Below are positions 46,501 through 58,141 of a stretch of 64,000 nt of DNA, piece after piece. The notes under the pieces were generated by a model that worked only from the letters and a program-made list of their open reading frames with translations, had not been told where the DNA came from and did not search any database. Every line of letters begins with the position of its first letter. Position 1 is the first letter of the stretch. The stretch covers positions 8,459,831 through 8,523,830 of the forward strand of contig CM036231.1 of the NCBI GenBank assembly GCA_020631735.1, read 5' to 3'. A program made the translations under genes and the position numbers. This stretch comes from Saccharum officinarum. Lineage: Eukaryota > Streptophyta > Magnoliopsida > Poales > Poaceae.

Positions 46501-49500
46501 ATTCTTTGAAGATTTTCTTGTTTTCTGCAACATAGGACTTGATTCTGGTGACACAATCAATGTATCGGGGGCTGGAGATAGTGGTGGACTTGGTGTCCAA
46601 TCTGGAAATTTACACATCAAAATTCAAGTGAGAGTCCATATCCATGCACGGTTCTTTTTATACGTATATATCGATCTATAAGTTAAGTGGATGTCACTAC
46701 CCAAAATTTAATTACCTAATCAGAGAAATATCTGCAATATAGGCTTGTTGGTGTTAGCTGTTCTGGAGTGCCAGTCAGAAATGATAGAAAAACAAAGCAG
46801 TTTTCGCAGTTTTCAGATGCTAACTTGTTTTGTCTGTCTTACTAGAGTGTCACAATAAAGTATGTCAGCAAATTCTATTGATTGTGCGTGTGAAACCATG
46901 TGTTCTTTCTAGAGATGGAAGTAACATTAATTCTTATTTGGTGTGCCTGTAACAATCAGAAATTGTGGATGAAAATTGAGGGTCAATCCATAGGTGGTAG
47001 GAAGTGTTACATTTCTCTATGAGTTTGGTAGGGTTAGTCATGATTTTAATAGAGATTGGAAACTTGAGCGGTTCACATTCTGCTGGGAAACCATGTCTTC
47101 AATTCCAGCCATTGTTACATGTGCCTGGTGTCATGCCTACTTAAATTCAAATGGCCTTTGGTAGTACAAAATGTACAATTTGCTTTAAATAAAAAGCTAC
47201 TTTTACTAGAGACATGCTGGTAAGTGATGAATTGTATGCTCCAGCAGTTGTTCCAGTTCTGAAGGGAAACAAAAAGGGAAAGTCCCATTTGTCAAACCAT
47301 GCCTGAACCCAAAGGATCCATTTCAAAGCTCAGTCCTTGCTAAACTATCATGGATATCAGAATCAGTTTCTTCAAAGCTTTCTTCAGGCCACTTTGTGTT
47401 CACGCTGGCCTTTATTCATCTTTCTCAGGCTTACTTCTAGACTTGGATGGTCCAGCACATTCATTTCTATTTAATGCCAATAGTCAGAAATACCTCCTCA
47501 AAGATACTTAAGTTAGTACCACTTGGAGCATTAGGTTAGCTTGTTTGGTCCAAACATATTATTAGTGAAGGACCTGTGACCAAAATATAATGGATGCTTA
47601 TAGCATTCCTTATGTCATGCATGTCCTTTGCTAATTTGTCACCAGGCTTGATATGTCTCAATGTGATTTGTACCTGTGTTTGATACTCACAACCATGTAA
47701 GGTTGAGACCATAACCAACGCCCTGTTATTAGGAGAGATCAGGCAGTAGTTCTCTTTGTTTATAATTACTAACTGCTGATGTGTTTATAGGTGTTGGGGT
47801 GCTGTTTTCTGTACTTATTAGAGGGTAGAGGCTACATCAGCTGCGGCCATTATGAATTTTTTTTATATATTTTGTATTCAATTTTATTGCTGTCTTGTAT
47901 CATAGAAAATATCTTCTGATTCTCCAGTCAACTGTGTATATCCTAGGTAGGAATTGATCCTGTGTTTACCCGAGATGGTGCTGACATCCATGTTGATAAA
48001 AGGATAAGCTTCACACAGGTAATAGCTTAAGTTGTCCTATCTTGCTCCTTTCCATTTGAACATTCTAAAGCTATGCTATCTCTCACTCAGCCTCAGGAAT
48101 TTTTTCCTAACAATGAATTATGTGTCGTCCTTCCCCTTTATTAGTTTATGTATCATTATTCGATCCTTCATTTCATGACAAATCAAGGCCGTCCAGTAAA
48201 AGATTTCTTGACTTTACTTTTGGTTCTGTTGTAATGTTTTTCTCTGGATTTACCTTTAAGGTTTCTGGCATAAGTTCAACTAGGGTGTCAGTGTATTCAG
48301 AATTTGTAGTTGGTTATAATGTCATTATTATAATTCTGTGCAACATTTTAAAGCTGACACTTCTCTAACAATTTTGATTTCTTTTACATTTCTGTAAAGA
48401 ATGAGTTTGTGCTTCTATAGTTTACTTGTGAAGCGTTCATGCTGATTTTCCTTTTATAAAACTTGCAGGCAATGCTTGGTGGAAAAGTTGAAGTACCTAC
48501 TTTAAATGGGAAAACAGAAGTGAAGGTAACAATTCTTGGTGGAACCGTACATGCGTGTACTGACACTGACAAAAAACTACTAGACATTTCCTTTATCATC
48601 TTATCTGCTTCTTGTGTTGCTTGTCTATAACATCATATATGCATGGAGCCTATTCCAATTCAAATTTAAAATGCCTGGTAATAACTTGATCTTATTTTTA
48701 ATGGGTACATGTCTCCATGCACATGGTAATCTCTGTTTTGTCGAAACATATCTGTGTGTACTTATTGAGTGGATAGGCTTTCAAGTTTAAAATAATATAT
48801 TTATTCCCCGCCATTTTTTCTTCGAGAAAATTCCGTCAATGCCATTGAAACCTATAACTATCCCTTATGTTCCATTGAAAAATTTAGTGTCGCTTTATTG
48901 CCATCCATTTGGATTTTTTCTTCCCTTCTATGCCACTACCGCTAATTTTTAGTAAAGTTAGAAGCTAACGCCTTTAAATCATCATCGGATAGCACCAATT
49001 GTGACTATTTTACCCATCACACACATCGCCGATTGTGCATTATTTCTGCAAAACTTCATTTTTGCGCGAGGTTCATTTTTTATACATACTATGGAAGAAT
49101 TATATTTCCGTCTAGACGCAGACATAATCACAATTTTTCAGTGTACATGCATGCTCTTTAGAAGAGGAACAGTAGACTGGACATGGACTTATTTATCACT
49201 GCACAGAACAATTGAAGGCGTATAATTCTCTTTTGAGAATCAACTAACAGGCAAATAACCACCAATGGCACGAGAGATGGTTGTAGGTTTCAATGACATT
49301 AAAGAAATTTTCAATTGTCATCATTTAACCTAATTGACTTCTGGTGAATTTTTCCAGATACCCAAAGGAGTCCAACCAGGGCAAGTTGTAGTTTTAAGGG
49401 GGAAAGGTAACCTATGAAATTTGAGAAATGCCTCACCTGACTTTTCCTAGTAAAGTGCTGATAATCATAATTTCTATCAGGATTGCCAGATCCATCAGGA

Positions 49501-51489
49501 TACTTCGGGGATCAATATGTCCGATTCCGAATTCATTTCCCCTCGTAAGCTGACTATCCTTTTCTTGGTACAATTTTTGCTGACATACTATAGCTTCTCC
49601 CCATATATATCAAATTGTTGGTGTTCCAGTTCATTTGATCATCTGCCCTTGAAGTAAAAGTATATTGGGTTGGTAATTGATTGGTTGCCTGCTAGCTCAC
49701 ATTTCGTTAAAAAGATCTTGGTATATTCTTCAGAACAAAAGTAATGATTAGTCATCCATGAAGCGGAAAAGAGTCGAAGCTGTACAGATTTAGTGGATTT
49801 GCTGAACTGTTTGCACAGCCTGAAGTCAACCCAGTCTGAAGACATATGGTTAAGCTGCTCAGTTGGGCTAGCTTTAACTGAGATTGGCATGTGATAACCT
49901 CTCAACAAGTTAACATGCTCAGTTTGGTTATGAGTCTATAACTGTCTATATATATAAAGTATGAGATAATTCTAAATCGTCAGAATTTATATGCTTCAAT
50001 AAATGGCATTGAAGCATATGCGGATCGGCCACCTTTCCTCAACAGCTTTTACTATAAGCAATATTTAGAATACTGCTCCATCAGACTCAGAATCTCTACT
50101 CTGGAAAATTGAGTTGGTTGTGATGGTGTGCCTGCCATTGTCATCATTTTACCCTACACTTTGTTTTATTTCCCACGTTGCCACTGAATAAAATATGGAG
50201 CAAAACACCATTCCATAGCTGTGGCAGGCTGTCTGCCACTCTGTTTCTTCTCGTCTCCAGATCTGATGAAACCCCCAGATGTCTCCTCTGTCCTAGCAGA
50301 TTCCTGTCGAAGTTGATGCCTGCCATCCCCGTGGCTTCGCCCCCTTGTGGCTTGCCTTTGAATCTGTTAAATTCCCAGTGTGAGTCCATACTTGTCAACC
50401 ACCTGCTGGAGACACTGGTGTCGATGCTGTCCTTTCACTGGCGCCATATCCCTCTGGCCTTCCTGTCAGCATGGCCTGCAGCGTTGCAACACCTGTGTCC
50501 ATTCTAGGCTATTTTGTTACTCTCCAGTGCTTGGGGTGGGGAGACTGATAATTGGGCCTGGTTTATGCTAAGTAAACATTTGATCATTTGATGGCCTTTG
50601 TATTACTCCTTTTCGTTCTTCTAATTCATTCTAAATGAAAGTGCTTGATTAAACGGTCTTAATTTTGTTGCTGTTTTGTTTTTTTATGGTAAAACACTTG
50701 CCCTTCGATTTAATTCATAGCACACATTTTATTCTGCAGGGTGGTTACTGAACGTCAGCGTGCGCTGCTGGAAGAATTTGCAGTAGAGGAAGCCACGAAA
50801 GAACAGAACACTTTTGTAGCAGGAAATTGGTAAGTTCAGGCTGATAGATCCTCACAACTGCATGATCACATGCACACAAACAACACATGCATTTACACAA
50901 CAGCACATCCCCCACCCTCCCTAAAATTTGAATGGAAGTGGAATTTTTGTTTCTAACTGCACGATTCAGTTCACCATAGAACTGAATTTGCCATTCTATA
51001 CTGTCTTGCTTTTTTGTATTCTGTTGACTCATAAACTTATTTATAATGCTAGCATGTATCCTCTGCAAAAATTGATAATCTCACTAGCTTAATTTTGCCT
51101 TTCTTTGTTGTGATATTCGTCCATTCGAATTATTCTTCTACTGCACCTGATATTTCAAATTGCCATTTATTATCTCTTTTCCTTTCTATCCAATCAAACA
51201 TAAAGCACATACATACATTGAACTTCATTTCAAAAGAAGCAAAGTCTTGTCAGCTTACTGGTTGCCTTTTTTTAAAAAAATAACAAATCTGATCTTTGCA
51301 TTACATTCTAGTATGTATCTTCTGGTAGTGATAAAGATGAAATTTTAAACAGGCTTTATCAGCAGCTATCTACTGGTTGATACTTACAGGTGGCGGCTAG
51401 TTGCAGAAAATATGACTAGGCAAAATGTCATGATCGGAGTCGGCATCCTCCTATTGATTCACCTAATGCTGAGCAAGGCTATGAGCTAA
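34578..51489 (+). CDS. Class A DnaJ co-chaperone, probably mitochondrial, 19 exons
   Basis: Exons: 34578-34637, 34748-34787, 35421-35513, 35594-35685, 36238-36321, 36414-36452, 36594-36734, 36829-36870, 36959-37046, 45707-45771, 45867-45929, 46001-46073, 46536-46627, 47947-48018, 48469-48525, 49358-49406, 49481-49544, 50740-50829, 51390-51489. They sum to 1,404 nt, 467 codons plus TAA, with consistent phases. The J domain starts at about residue 72 (KDYYKILGV) with HPD at 101-103, so it should stimulate an Hsp70 ATPase. Four CxxCxGxG-type zinc motifs start at Cys 223, 240, 258 and 272. The C-terminal substrate-binding domain covers about 285-410. The N-terminus is Arg-rich without acidic residues up to Glu20, suggesting a mitochondrial presequence. 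The C-terminus has a hydrophobic stretch (about 448-462). The J-to-zinc linker is Ser/His/Asp-rich and not a classic Gly/Phe region. Intron 5 seems to use a GC donor. A possible poly(A) signal AATAAA lies at 51,571. Exons 1-3 are the least certain. Confidence 0.92.
38008..38451. repeat. LTR-like fragment with AATAAA (tentative)
   Basis: The region runs from a TG after CACTAG to TTTGTTTCA. It includes a TATAAATA (about 38,272), an AATAAA and a minisatellite. It looks like a copia LTR, but I found no target duplication or primer site, so the boundaries are uncertain. Confidence 0.35.
38088..38242. repeat. Minisatellite, AGGACAGCATCTTAG units
   Basis: A 20-base unit (AGGACAGCATCTTAGACTAG) alternates with a 17-base form (AGGACAGCATCTTAGCT), giving a 37-bp higher-order repeat in about three copies. 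It then decays into shorter GCATCTTAGACTA repeats. Confidence 0.85.
39287..39400 (-). repeat. 3' LTR of intronic copia element
   Basis: It is 114 bp and identical to 44,807-44,920. It contains repeated CACATGGGCC/ACATGGGCC motifs. It is very short for an LTR retrotransposon. Confidence 0.95.
39401..39412 (-). other. Polypurine tract
   Basis: On the minus strand CTGCGGGGGG abuts the 3' LTR start TGTTGGAG. Confidence 0.7.
39481..40920 (-). CDS. Copia reverse transcriptase and RNase H (open frame)
   Basis: This is an uninterrupted 479-codon frame from an ATG that follows a TAG. RT motifs are [31 protein letters not shown] and the catalytic YVDD (at about 40,417). RNase H has [20 protein letters not shown] and [12 protein letters not shown] and ends after FADIFTKGL. 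All catalytic segments are present, so this domain looks functional in sequence. It should be translated as part of one gag-pol polyprotein. The TAG at 40,921-40,923 separates it from integrase. Confidence 0.93.
   Translation of the reverse strand: MWELVPRPPGSNVVTGKWIWTHKRRADGSLEHYKARWVLRGFTQRPGVDYDETFSPVVKPATVRTVLSLALARSWPVHQLDVKNAFLHGRLTETVYCSQPAGFVDTTRPDMVCRLNRSLYGLKQAPRAWNHRFAAFLLTLGFMEAKSDTSLFVYHHGADTAYLLLYVDDIVLTASSEPLLRRIITALQQEFAMKDLGELHHFLGVTVEHRPAGLLLHQRQYTRDILKQAGMTDCNPCSTPVDTQGKLSEAEGPPVADPTAYRSLAGALQYLTFTRPDITYAVQQVCLHMHDPREPHLMALKRLLRYLRGTLDYGLLLHRASSTDLIVYTDADWAGCPDTRRSTSGYAVFLGANLVSWSSKRQPVVSRSSAEAEYRAVANGVAEAAWLRQLLAELHTPPSRSTLIYCDNVSAVYLSTNPIQHQRTKHVEIDLHFVRDRVAMGEVRVLHVPTTSQFADIFTKGLPSSTFAEFRSSLNITGG
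40921..43190 (-). pseudogene. Copia protease and integrase, with C-terminal linker
   Basis: The frame is open from before 43,190 down to 40,921. The protease motif is DSGATYH (about 42,810). GAG-pre-integrase follows with [13 protein letters not shown] and CHACQLGRH. The integrase core has [18 protein letters not shown] and SSQNGKAER. Its C-terminal domain has FGCACYP and [13 protein letters not shown]. The linker to RT is very Pro/Ser-rich. The frame ends at a TAG just before RT, and upstream it is not the frame of gag, so two breaks exist. Confidence 0.9.
43190..44731 (-). CDS. Copia gag (GC-rich, Ala/Pro-rich N-terminus)
   Basis: The ATG is at 44,731. The first 230 residues are Ala/Pro-rich, low complexity. 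The capsid-like part follows (about residues 255-450, with [32 protein letters not shown] and [15 protein letters not shown]), as in plant copia gag (UBN2 type). The Gly/Arg-rich nucleic-acid-binding region at about 43,100-43,200 reads sensibly only in another frame, so the frame breaks there. No CCHC knuckle is seen. Total GC is much higher than in the SIRE-like elements. Confidence 0.85.
44793..44806 (-). other. Primer binding site (tRNA-Met type)
   Basis: On the minus strand TGGTATCAGCAGCC starts directly after the 5' LTR end ...CTAACA. It matches the initiator tRNA-Met complement (TGGTATCAGAGC) for the first nine bases. Confidence 0.8.
44807..44920 (-). repeat. 5' LTR of intronic copia element
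   Basis: It is 114 bp and identical to 39,287-39,400, followed on the plus strand by the duplication GAAAT. Confidence 0.95.
45215..45383 (+). mobile_element. Au SINE
   Basis: A tRNA-type A box (TGGTGCAGTTGG, 45,229-45,240) and B box (GGTTCGAAGCC, 45,273-45,283) are present. The body is the known Au SINE sequence with CCTTCCCCAGACCCCACTC and GGCACTGGGTCTGCCC, ending in a T run. A perfect 19-bp duplication (TTAATGAAATGACACGCAG) flanks it at 45,196-45,214 and 45,384-45,402. It sits in the 3' tail of the LINE fragment. Confidence 0.93.
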
Positions 51490-52000
51490 GGCTTGGACCC
51501 AAGCTCACTTGTGCTGGGGCAGTGGGGCAACATCAAACACTATAAATTCTCCGAAGATTCAGCTTAACACAATAAAACAATGAGGTTGCGATTCTTTAAA
51601 GATTATTTTCACCCACTAGAGATCACAATTTTGAAGAAGGCGTTGGTTAGAAGGTTGCTGCTTCCTATGGTAAAAATGTCACAGTAATATCTGCTCACAT
51701 AGTTCTGAACTATATGAAGCTGTCAATTGAGTTGTCTAAAGTTCGTTTTTTTTTTTATCTTTCGGTGTAAATGTAATGTGGATGCTCTACAGTTGGAATA
51801 GTTAAACGTGCTGGGTGAAATTGAATGTATCTTTTAAATTCACGCATCCTTTATCTTGGATCTTAACTTTTTTTTCTACACCCGTGGTCCCGTGCCCACC
51901 CGCGAGGCTTATGTAGTCATGGTGCCTCCTCCCTGGCAATAGTTGTGACTGCAGCTGCTCGGTTCAGGTTTCTCCAAGGTGGAGAGGGCAGGGTTTAAAA
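51490..52000 (+). other. DnaJ 3' untranslated and downstream region
   Basis: This is AT-rich non-coding sequence. AATAAA at 51,571-51,576 is a candidate poly(A) signal. No further gene is seen. Confidence 0.45.
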
Positions 52001-52300
52001 TTTCGGTGAAATTTCGGCCGAATTTCGCGAAATTCGGTAAATTCGGTGGTGGCCAAAAGAAAACTCCGAAATTTTGTAATACTCTAACACATGTGATGTA
52101 TAACTCTAGACTTGTATTTTTCTATTGATTATATTGTATATTCTTCTATTCAATAGATGTGTTGTCATAAATCATACTAATATTTATTTAGATCTAAACT
52201 TTTGTAGAAACAACATACTTCATGTCCTAATCTCTAAAAAAATTTCGGCGAAATTTCGGCTGAATTTTGCGAAATTCGGTAATTTCGATGGTGACCAAAA
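52001..52300. repeat. Pair of direct repeats rich in AAATTTCGGC
   Basis: Segments 52,001-52,060 and 52,241-52,300 share AATTTCGGCGAAATTTCGGC, TTTCGCGAAATTCGGTAA and a GGTGGCCAAAA/GGTGACCAAAA end, about 240 bp apart. They may be the two ends of one small element in direct orientation. Confidence 0.6.
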
Positions 52301-54533
52301 TTTTTGCGATAACGAAATTAAAATCCTTGGGAGAGGGCGGGATATTTTTTTTGCCAGCAGTTCTCTCGCATTGTTTGAATATTTATATTGGAAGTACGTG
52401 TTTTCAAGAAATGGAAGTTGAATTTTTATGTCTGGAAGATTTTGTCTTGAACTGAAAATTGATTGTGTTAAAATTGTCTGTAGCCTAATGTTTTTAGTTG
52501 AAACTTTATCAATTCCCTCTTTAAGCAACACAATGGATCGAGCCCTGGCGCCACGCTCTGACGACAGGTGGCAATGGAATGGGCTGTGTCCACTGAGTAG
52601 TTGGCCTGATCGATGGAATGGTCATAGCTACTGGCCTAAAAAAAGGTGAGAGATGAAATCTATTGGTCCATTAGGAAAGACTAGTATAATGCCCGTGTTA
52701 ACGCTACGGTGACATTTGGTAATCCAAATCAAACAACAAAAAGTGATTTACCTGCATAATACTTAGTTTGAAAAGATCTGTATCCAATATTACTACGGAA
52801 ACACTCATCTCTTTGTGAAAGAGAGCTTTATTATCACGGATTCAACAATATCATTATAAGACAAGACTCTTGACATAAAACTGAAAACAATAGTCAGTCT
52901 TTGACATGACATATTGGCAAAGCGTGCACGTTCATGCACTTATTTCGCTCCACTCGAAACTTCTTAATTCATGACCTTTGCAGCTACCGGCCTTCCTGCT
53001 GAGCTCATGGGCGATCGATGCCACCAAGGAGCGATCAGGTTATACTTGCACGTGTCAACAAAAGAAAAAAAAATAAAGAAAACTCACGAACTGTTACTCA
53101 AGCATGTTGCAGCTTCTGTTTCAGCTTCTACCGTATCCCCTCCAAGCATGCTGCACCCTGCAATGTTACAAAGATCACACCACTCAGTTAATTTTGGTAG
53201 CCCATCTCTTATCTCCAGACTATAGTGTCTATTACACTCAATAGCAGCCAGATAAGCTAGAATTTGTTTGCATTATTTTTGCACTCCATAATTGCAGAAA
53301 AGAAAATTCCAAGATGCCATTTAAAACATAGTATAGTGCCCGTGCTAACACTATGACATCATTTTAGGGATGCACATGAAAACAACAAAACAATGATATA
53401 ACAATAACATGGTTTATGTCTGATCTTACAAGAATCACGGCTACACTTGAGGTATCAAGAGAACAAACCTTACAAGAATCACTGGCTATAGTTGAGGGAT
53501 CAAGAGAAACTGAGATATGCTTCACTTTAGAAGAGGCTATGGATACAATTCTCTTCTGCAGTTCCATTGCCCGTGACATTGCATAGAGGTCTGTGACAAT
53601 TTGACTGGAGCATGAGCAGCAATCAGGACTTCCTTCTGCTCTTCGCCCAACAGTTAGTATAGTAGGACAATCCATTTCAGTGAGTGATGTTTCACTAAAA
53701 CCACCCCACACACGAGCGTCAAGAAATAGGAAACAGTCACAGAAACTATCAAAATGGAAGTGGTCGCTAAAGATCATATACTTGTGCAGCCAGTTCCTGA
53801 ATTTTGACACATCAGGCACCATGAAGCCTCCAAAGGTCGAATCAAGTCATTTGGTTTTAGCTTGTGCCGAGTGTGCAATGTGAGTTCCTCGCAGAGGGAG
53901 TTGCAGGCAAATGGACATAGTTCAGAACCATACAAGAAGTATTATAGCTAAATGTAACAATTCACCAAATTACAGATTCAGGCACCAAAACAGCAACTGT
54001 TAGCTGCAATAATTAAAATATAATCATCTTATTAGTTCGTTCATTTTGTGCTATGTTATCAGCCAAGAGAAATGATCTATACATACAAGCTACAATCCAT
54101 TTACGGACAGATACAATTGCAGCCTGAATACTTTGCCTAACTTATTTGCAATGCTACCTCATGCAAAAATGAGAAACATAGCCACTGCATAGTATATAAG
54201 TTAACTGCAAATATCGGTACCCGTGCTAATTATAGAACAATATTGGTCTCGTGCGGTGCTAACGCTAATAGTGTGCCCTTGCTATGGACTACAATATTGG
54301 CCTAGTTGTGCCTCATTTAAACATAAGGCAATCATTTTTCCCTGAGCCATCTTCTCTAATTTTTGGTGCAAAACTTAAAAAGTTTACCATAGTGCACAGT
54401 TCAAAAACTGAATAAGCGATAGAAATAAAATATTATTATATAAAAATCTGAATATGTACTGTCAAGTATAAACTCATAGCAGAAAATGTACCTTAACTTC
54501 TGGTGACTAGTGATCGATCCAAGGATGTCAGGG
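52301..54533. other. Intergenic, no confident gene
   Basis: One minus-strand frame (53,822-53,364, 152 codons, Ser/Cys-rich) could be a gene fragment, but I recognise no domain and see no clear splice context. Two copies of a GTATARTGCCCGTGYTAAC motif occur (52,684 and 53,331). Confidence 0.4.
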
Positions 54534-54709
54534 CCATAGTCACAAAGTTTTTGGGTCGATGGGGTCGAGGTACGGGGTCGCGGTACGTGGTATGCTACTC
54601 GCGAGAGATTTTTGCACTTCGGGTCGAAAATGAACCCGTGAACCTGGGTCGGGGTCGACGAACCCGGGTCGAGGGTCGAAGGTGGTGAACCCGTTTTATG
54701 TGACTATGG
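54534..54709. mobile_element. 176-bp MITE with GGGTCG-rich core
   Basis: Perfect 11-bp inverted ends, CCATAGTCACA and TGTGACTATGG, are flanked by TCAGGG at 54,528-54,533 and 54,710-54,715. The interior has many GGGTCGA-type repeats and is GC-rich against an AT-rich background. The superfamily is not assigned. Confidence 0.8.
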
Positions 54710-54715
54710 TCAGGG

Positions 54716-56336
54716 CACATGAAATGACTAACCAACACAAATCAGCAAGCTTAGGGTAACTTACCAGAAATACAAAAATAGAAACTGAAGTAAACATACC
54801 GTGTCTGTATGTAGTGAATTGTAGGAGTGTCCGATGCACCAAAAAATGAGATGCAAAAAATAGGCATTGTATAACACAGGCTATCCCTTCCCCTGAAATG
54901 TCAGGCAATAAACAAACATTCCAATAAGCCCAAAGTTTCAGAAACACACATGCTTGAATAAGCATGTATGTCAGAAAGTAAAGGATCTGATCTTTTGAAA
55001 AAAAAATTAAAGGATCTGACATCTTTTAGTTCTTTCGAGCAACCAAATGACTATTAATTGTCATGATACAGTAGACAGATAATTTCACCTTGCAGTTTAT
55101 TCAAGTCATGCAAAAACCTGCTTTTCCATCTCTTTGGTGGCAGACAGACAAAGAATTTATCTGCATTTGCACCAATCTGGTCATGTGTCCTTTTTCATTG
55201 CGATCTCTGTGATTTTTTATTTAGCTAAATAAACTGACAGTTCATTTCAGAGTGACATTTATAAACGTAGTAGAAGAGCACCTGGAGAAACCCTGAAATG
55301 AAAGGACAGCTGAAATAAACCATAGCTTTAATTTTTAACTTCAAATGAGAGCAAAATCACAGAAATTCATCGTGGGCAACCTACCGTTACACAAGCATAT
55401 AAGCAACTAAGCAAAAGGTTTGGTTCTGTTCCTGCCACAGCTGTTACCCCTTTTATAAGAAATTACATTGAATTATTTGTGACCACCACAGGAGTGGTGC
55501 TCTGCTCAAGCTCATGCTGGCCTCCAGAAAAAATAAAAATGGTATGAATCTACACTGAATTATTTGTGACCACCACACAGAAGAAGCCTCTTTACTGCAC
55601 AACAGAGCTCTTCACTACACCAATCCATACAAGGCCATGCGAATTTCCCCCAAAATATTCATTCAACATCTTCAAGAGAGTACATTGTGTCCAAAGCATT
55701 TGTAATGAGTTAATTAAAGTCAGAAAAATAAAAAGTTATCCCCCAAGCATAGGAAAAAAGTTCAGGTTGGTACAGATAACTGAGTTCATCTATCGCACAT
55801 CGTTATTCACACACAAGTTCTAGGCCTCATCTGTATATATGATTTGGGCATTGTTAAATGAAAATCTATTATATGCCCTCCCATGGTATTGATTTTGAAA
55901 ATAGAAACAAACATTACTTTACAGCTCGCACGGTGCTAATTCAACAACAACCACGGCAATACTACAGGTGATTGCACACATTTGTTTTGCATAGAGTAGG
56001 GCAAGAGAATATATATTTTGCCAAAGTTCAATATAGGGCAAACCAAAAAAAAAGAATGCCCCAACAGAGACCTTGCCGTGGAGGGATGGTTAGGCATCAA
56101 ACCTGTACACCACAAGGTCCTCAATTCTTTCCTAGCCTTCGATTATGCAAAAGTTGTACCAAATAAACTTAATTGAGCCTGTAAGATAGAGGCAGGGCGG
56201 CGGCGGGGAACCCTAGTCGCGAGTCATGGGACGGGGAGGGGAGAGGATGATGTTTCATTTTTTTCGGAGAAAAAAAGTAGACAGCCAAGGAAGCCTCGCG
56301 TGATGAGGCGGAGGGTGCACGGGGTGCGGCTACGTT
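54716..56336. other. Intergenic, nothing recognisable
   Basis: AT-rich sequence without convincing ORFs or RNA genes. Short purine-rich and poly-A stretches occur near 54,998 and 56,047. Confidence 0.5.
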
Positions 56337-57700
56337 AGAAGCCTGGCATCAAACATCGAACAGTGGCCATCGGATTTGGTTGGGATGTTTTATTAGCCCT
56401 TGATTTTAATGGAGACAAATTCCTGTGTGTATTTTTCTAGGTGCATAATAGATCCTAAGAGTCTTTTGTCTGAAGCACATAAGTAGTCCCTAATGTTGCG
56501 TATTAGTATAGACATACTGTAATTCTGACATGTTTTGTTAGGTTCTGACATAACCTCATTATTAATAGTATTCAGCAACTAATCATAAATAAATATTTCC
56601 AATGCGACGTAATTCTAAGATGGAAAATTTACTACATTCTTCTTGTAATAAGTGCAACAATATGGACTGACATAAACAGTTTGCATCCTAATCAAAGGCC
56701 ATAGCATCAGAAAGAATGAAAAGAAGAACAAATGAAAATCAATAACATAATTAGCAAACAGATATGTTAACGTTAGTTCACAAGCATGGAAAATTAACAA
56801 ATGCCATAATAACTAACCTACATATGTAAAACCATCCAGACGATAAATAATGGATAACAGATACCTAAGCCACGATGGAGTACTTTGGTCCATCAGTATG
56901 CAAGGTTCCCCATCAGTACCTTGTCACCAGTGCCAATCTGAAATTTCAGAAATTAAAAAGCATAAACAAGCAACAAGATCCACTGTGGTCAGTCGACGAA
57001 CAAGCTAGCAGGAGCAGATGGAGTAGTTGTACTCGGGCGGGCCGAAGAGGAAGCATTCGTCCTGGCAGAACATGGCGCGGAAGGCCTTGAGCGGTCCTGA
57101 CGGGGACACGGCGCGAGGACAGGGAGCCGAGCCTGGCAACCTCGACATAGAACCTCCACCACGGCGCCTGCAGGCCACCGCCTCCACACTTGCCGAGCGC
57201 CGCGGCTTTGGGAGGTCTCGAGTCTCCACGAAGCGGCAAACTCGCTGCCGAGGGGCAGATCCCAAGTCACCCCCTGCCCTGCCGGTGGATCTGTTGGAAG
57301 ACGAGTTGGTCGATGGACGGTGATGGAGGAAAACTGGGGATCGAAGCAGAGAAGGAAATCCCCCATGCATGAGCAGGAGGTCCTCAGAGCCAGCGGAGAT
57401 TGCGGGCGGCCGGGTATGCTTACCATGGGTACGGGAGGGATCCATGGTATCCTCGACGCGTCCATCGACGACGGCGGTGCTGAGCATTGGGAGTCGGGCC
57501 TTTTCTGTGATCGCAGCGTGCGTGTGATTTTTTTTCCGTGATCGCAGCTTGCGTGGGTGAGAAGCCTGCGCGGGGGGTGAGAAGCTTGCATCACACATGC
57601 AACGTTGGCCGTCGGATTTGGTTGGTGTGGTTTATTAGACTTTGATGTTAACGGAGACGAATTTCTGTGTGCATTTTTCTGGGTACACAATGGTGGAGAC
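56337..57700. repeat. Direct repeats bounding a GC-rich island
   Basis: Segments 56,337-56,445 and 57,581-57,689 are similar (GGCCRTCGGATTTGGTTG, TTTATTAG, GGAGACRAATT, TGTGTGYATTTTTCT). Between them, 57,000-57,550 is GC-rich and open on the minus strand for up to 197 codons (57,598-57,005), ending in a Cys-containing tail. This may be a captured gene fragment inside a transposon. No product is recognised. Confidence 0.45.
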
Positions 57701-58141
57701 TCTCAGCGGGGGACGTTTTCTTTGGGGGCCTAGTATAATTTTGATTGGTGCATTACAGTAGAGATAGAGATAGGTCTATCTAATTTCACGTATATAAATC
57801 CATTTTTTTCTGTTTGTTGGCCTTTTTTCTGAACAATCACGGTTGGTGACGACTTTTTAACCATGTCATGCTTTCGATAAATGGAATAGACTAAGGAATA
57901 TCCTATTTTGGAGCGGGCATATTTTGGAGTAAAATAAATGATATCGTATTTTGGAGCGAATAAATAGGTTTGAATCAAAGTTCACTTGTAAATTTCTTCT
58001 ATTTGATGCACCACGTCCACATAATAATTTGAAAAAGGTTCCAGGTTTATTTAACTCCCCTAACTATTGGCGGTTTTCTATTTTATCCCCTTGACTTGTA
58101 AAACTAGTGAAGTATTGAAGACCATCTAAATAAACTCCTGA

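Noticed and set aside
53364..53822. 152-codon minus-strand frame as a gene
   Set aside because: No recognised domain and no supporting splice sites or neighbours. Reported only as an uncertain stretch of the intergenic region.
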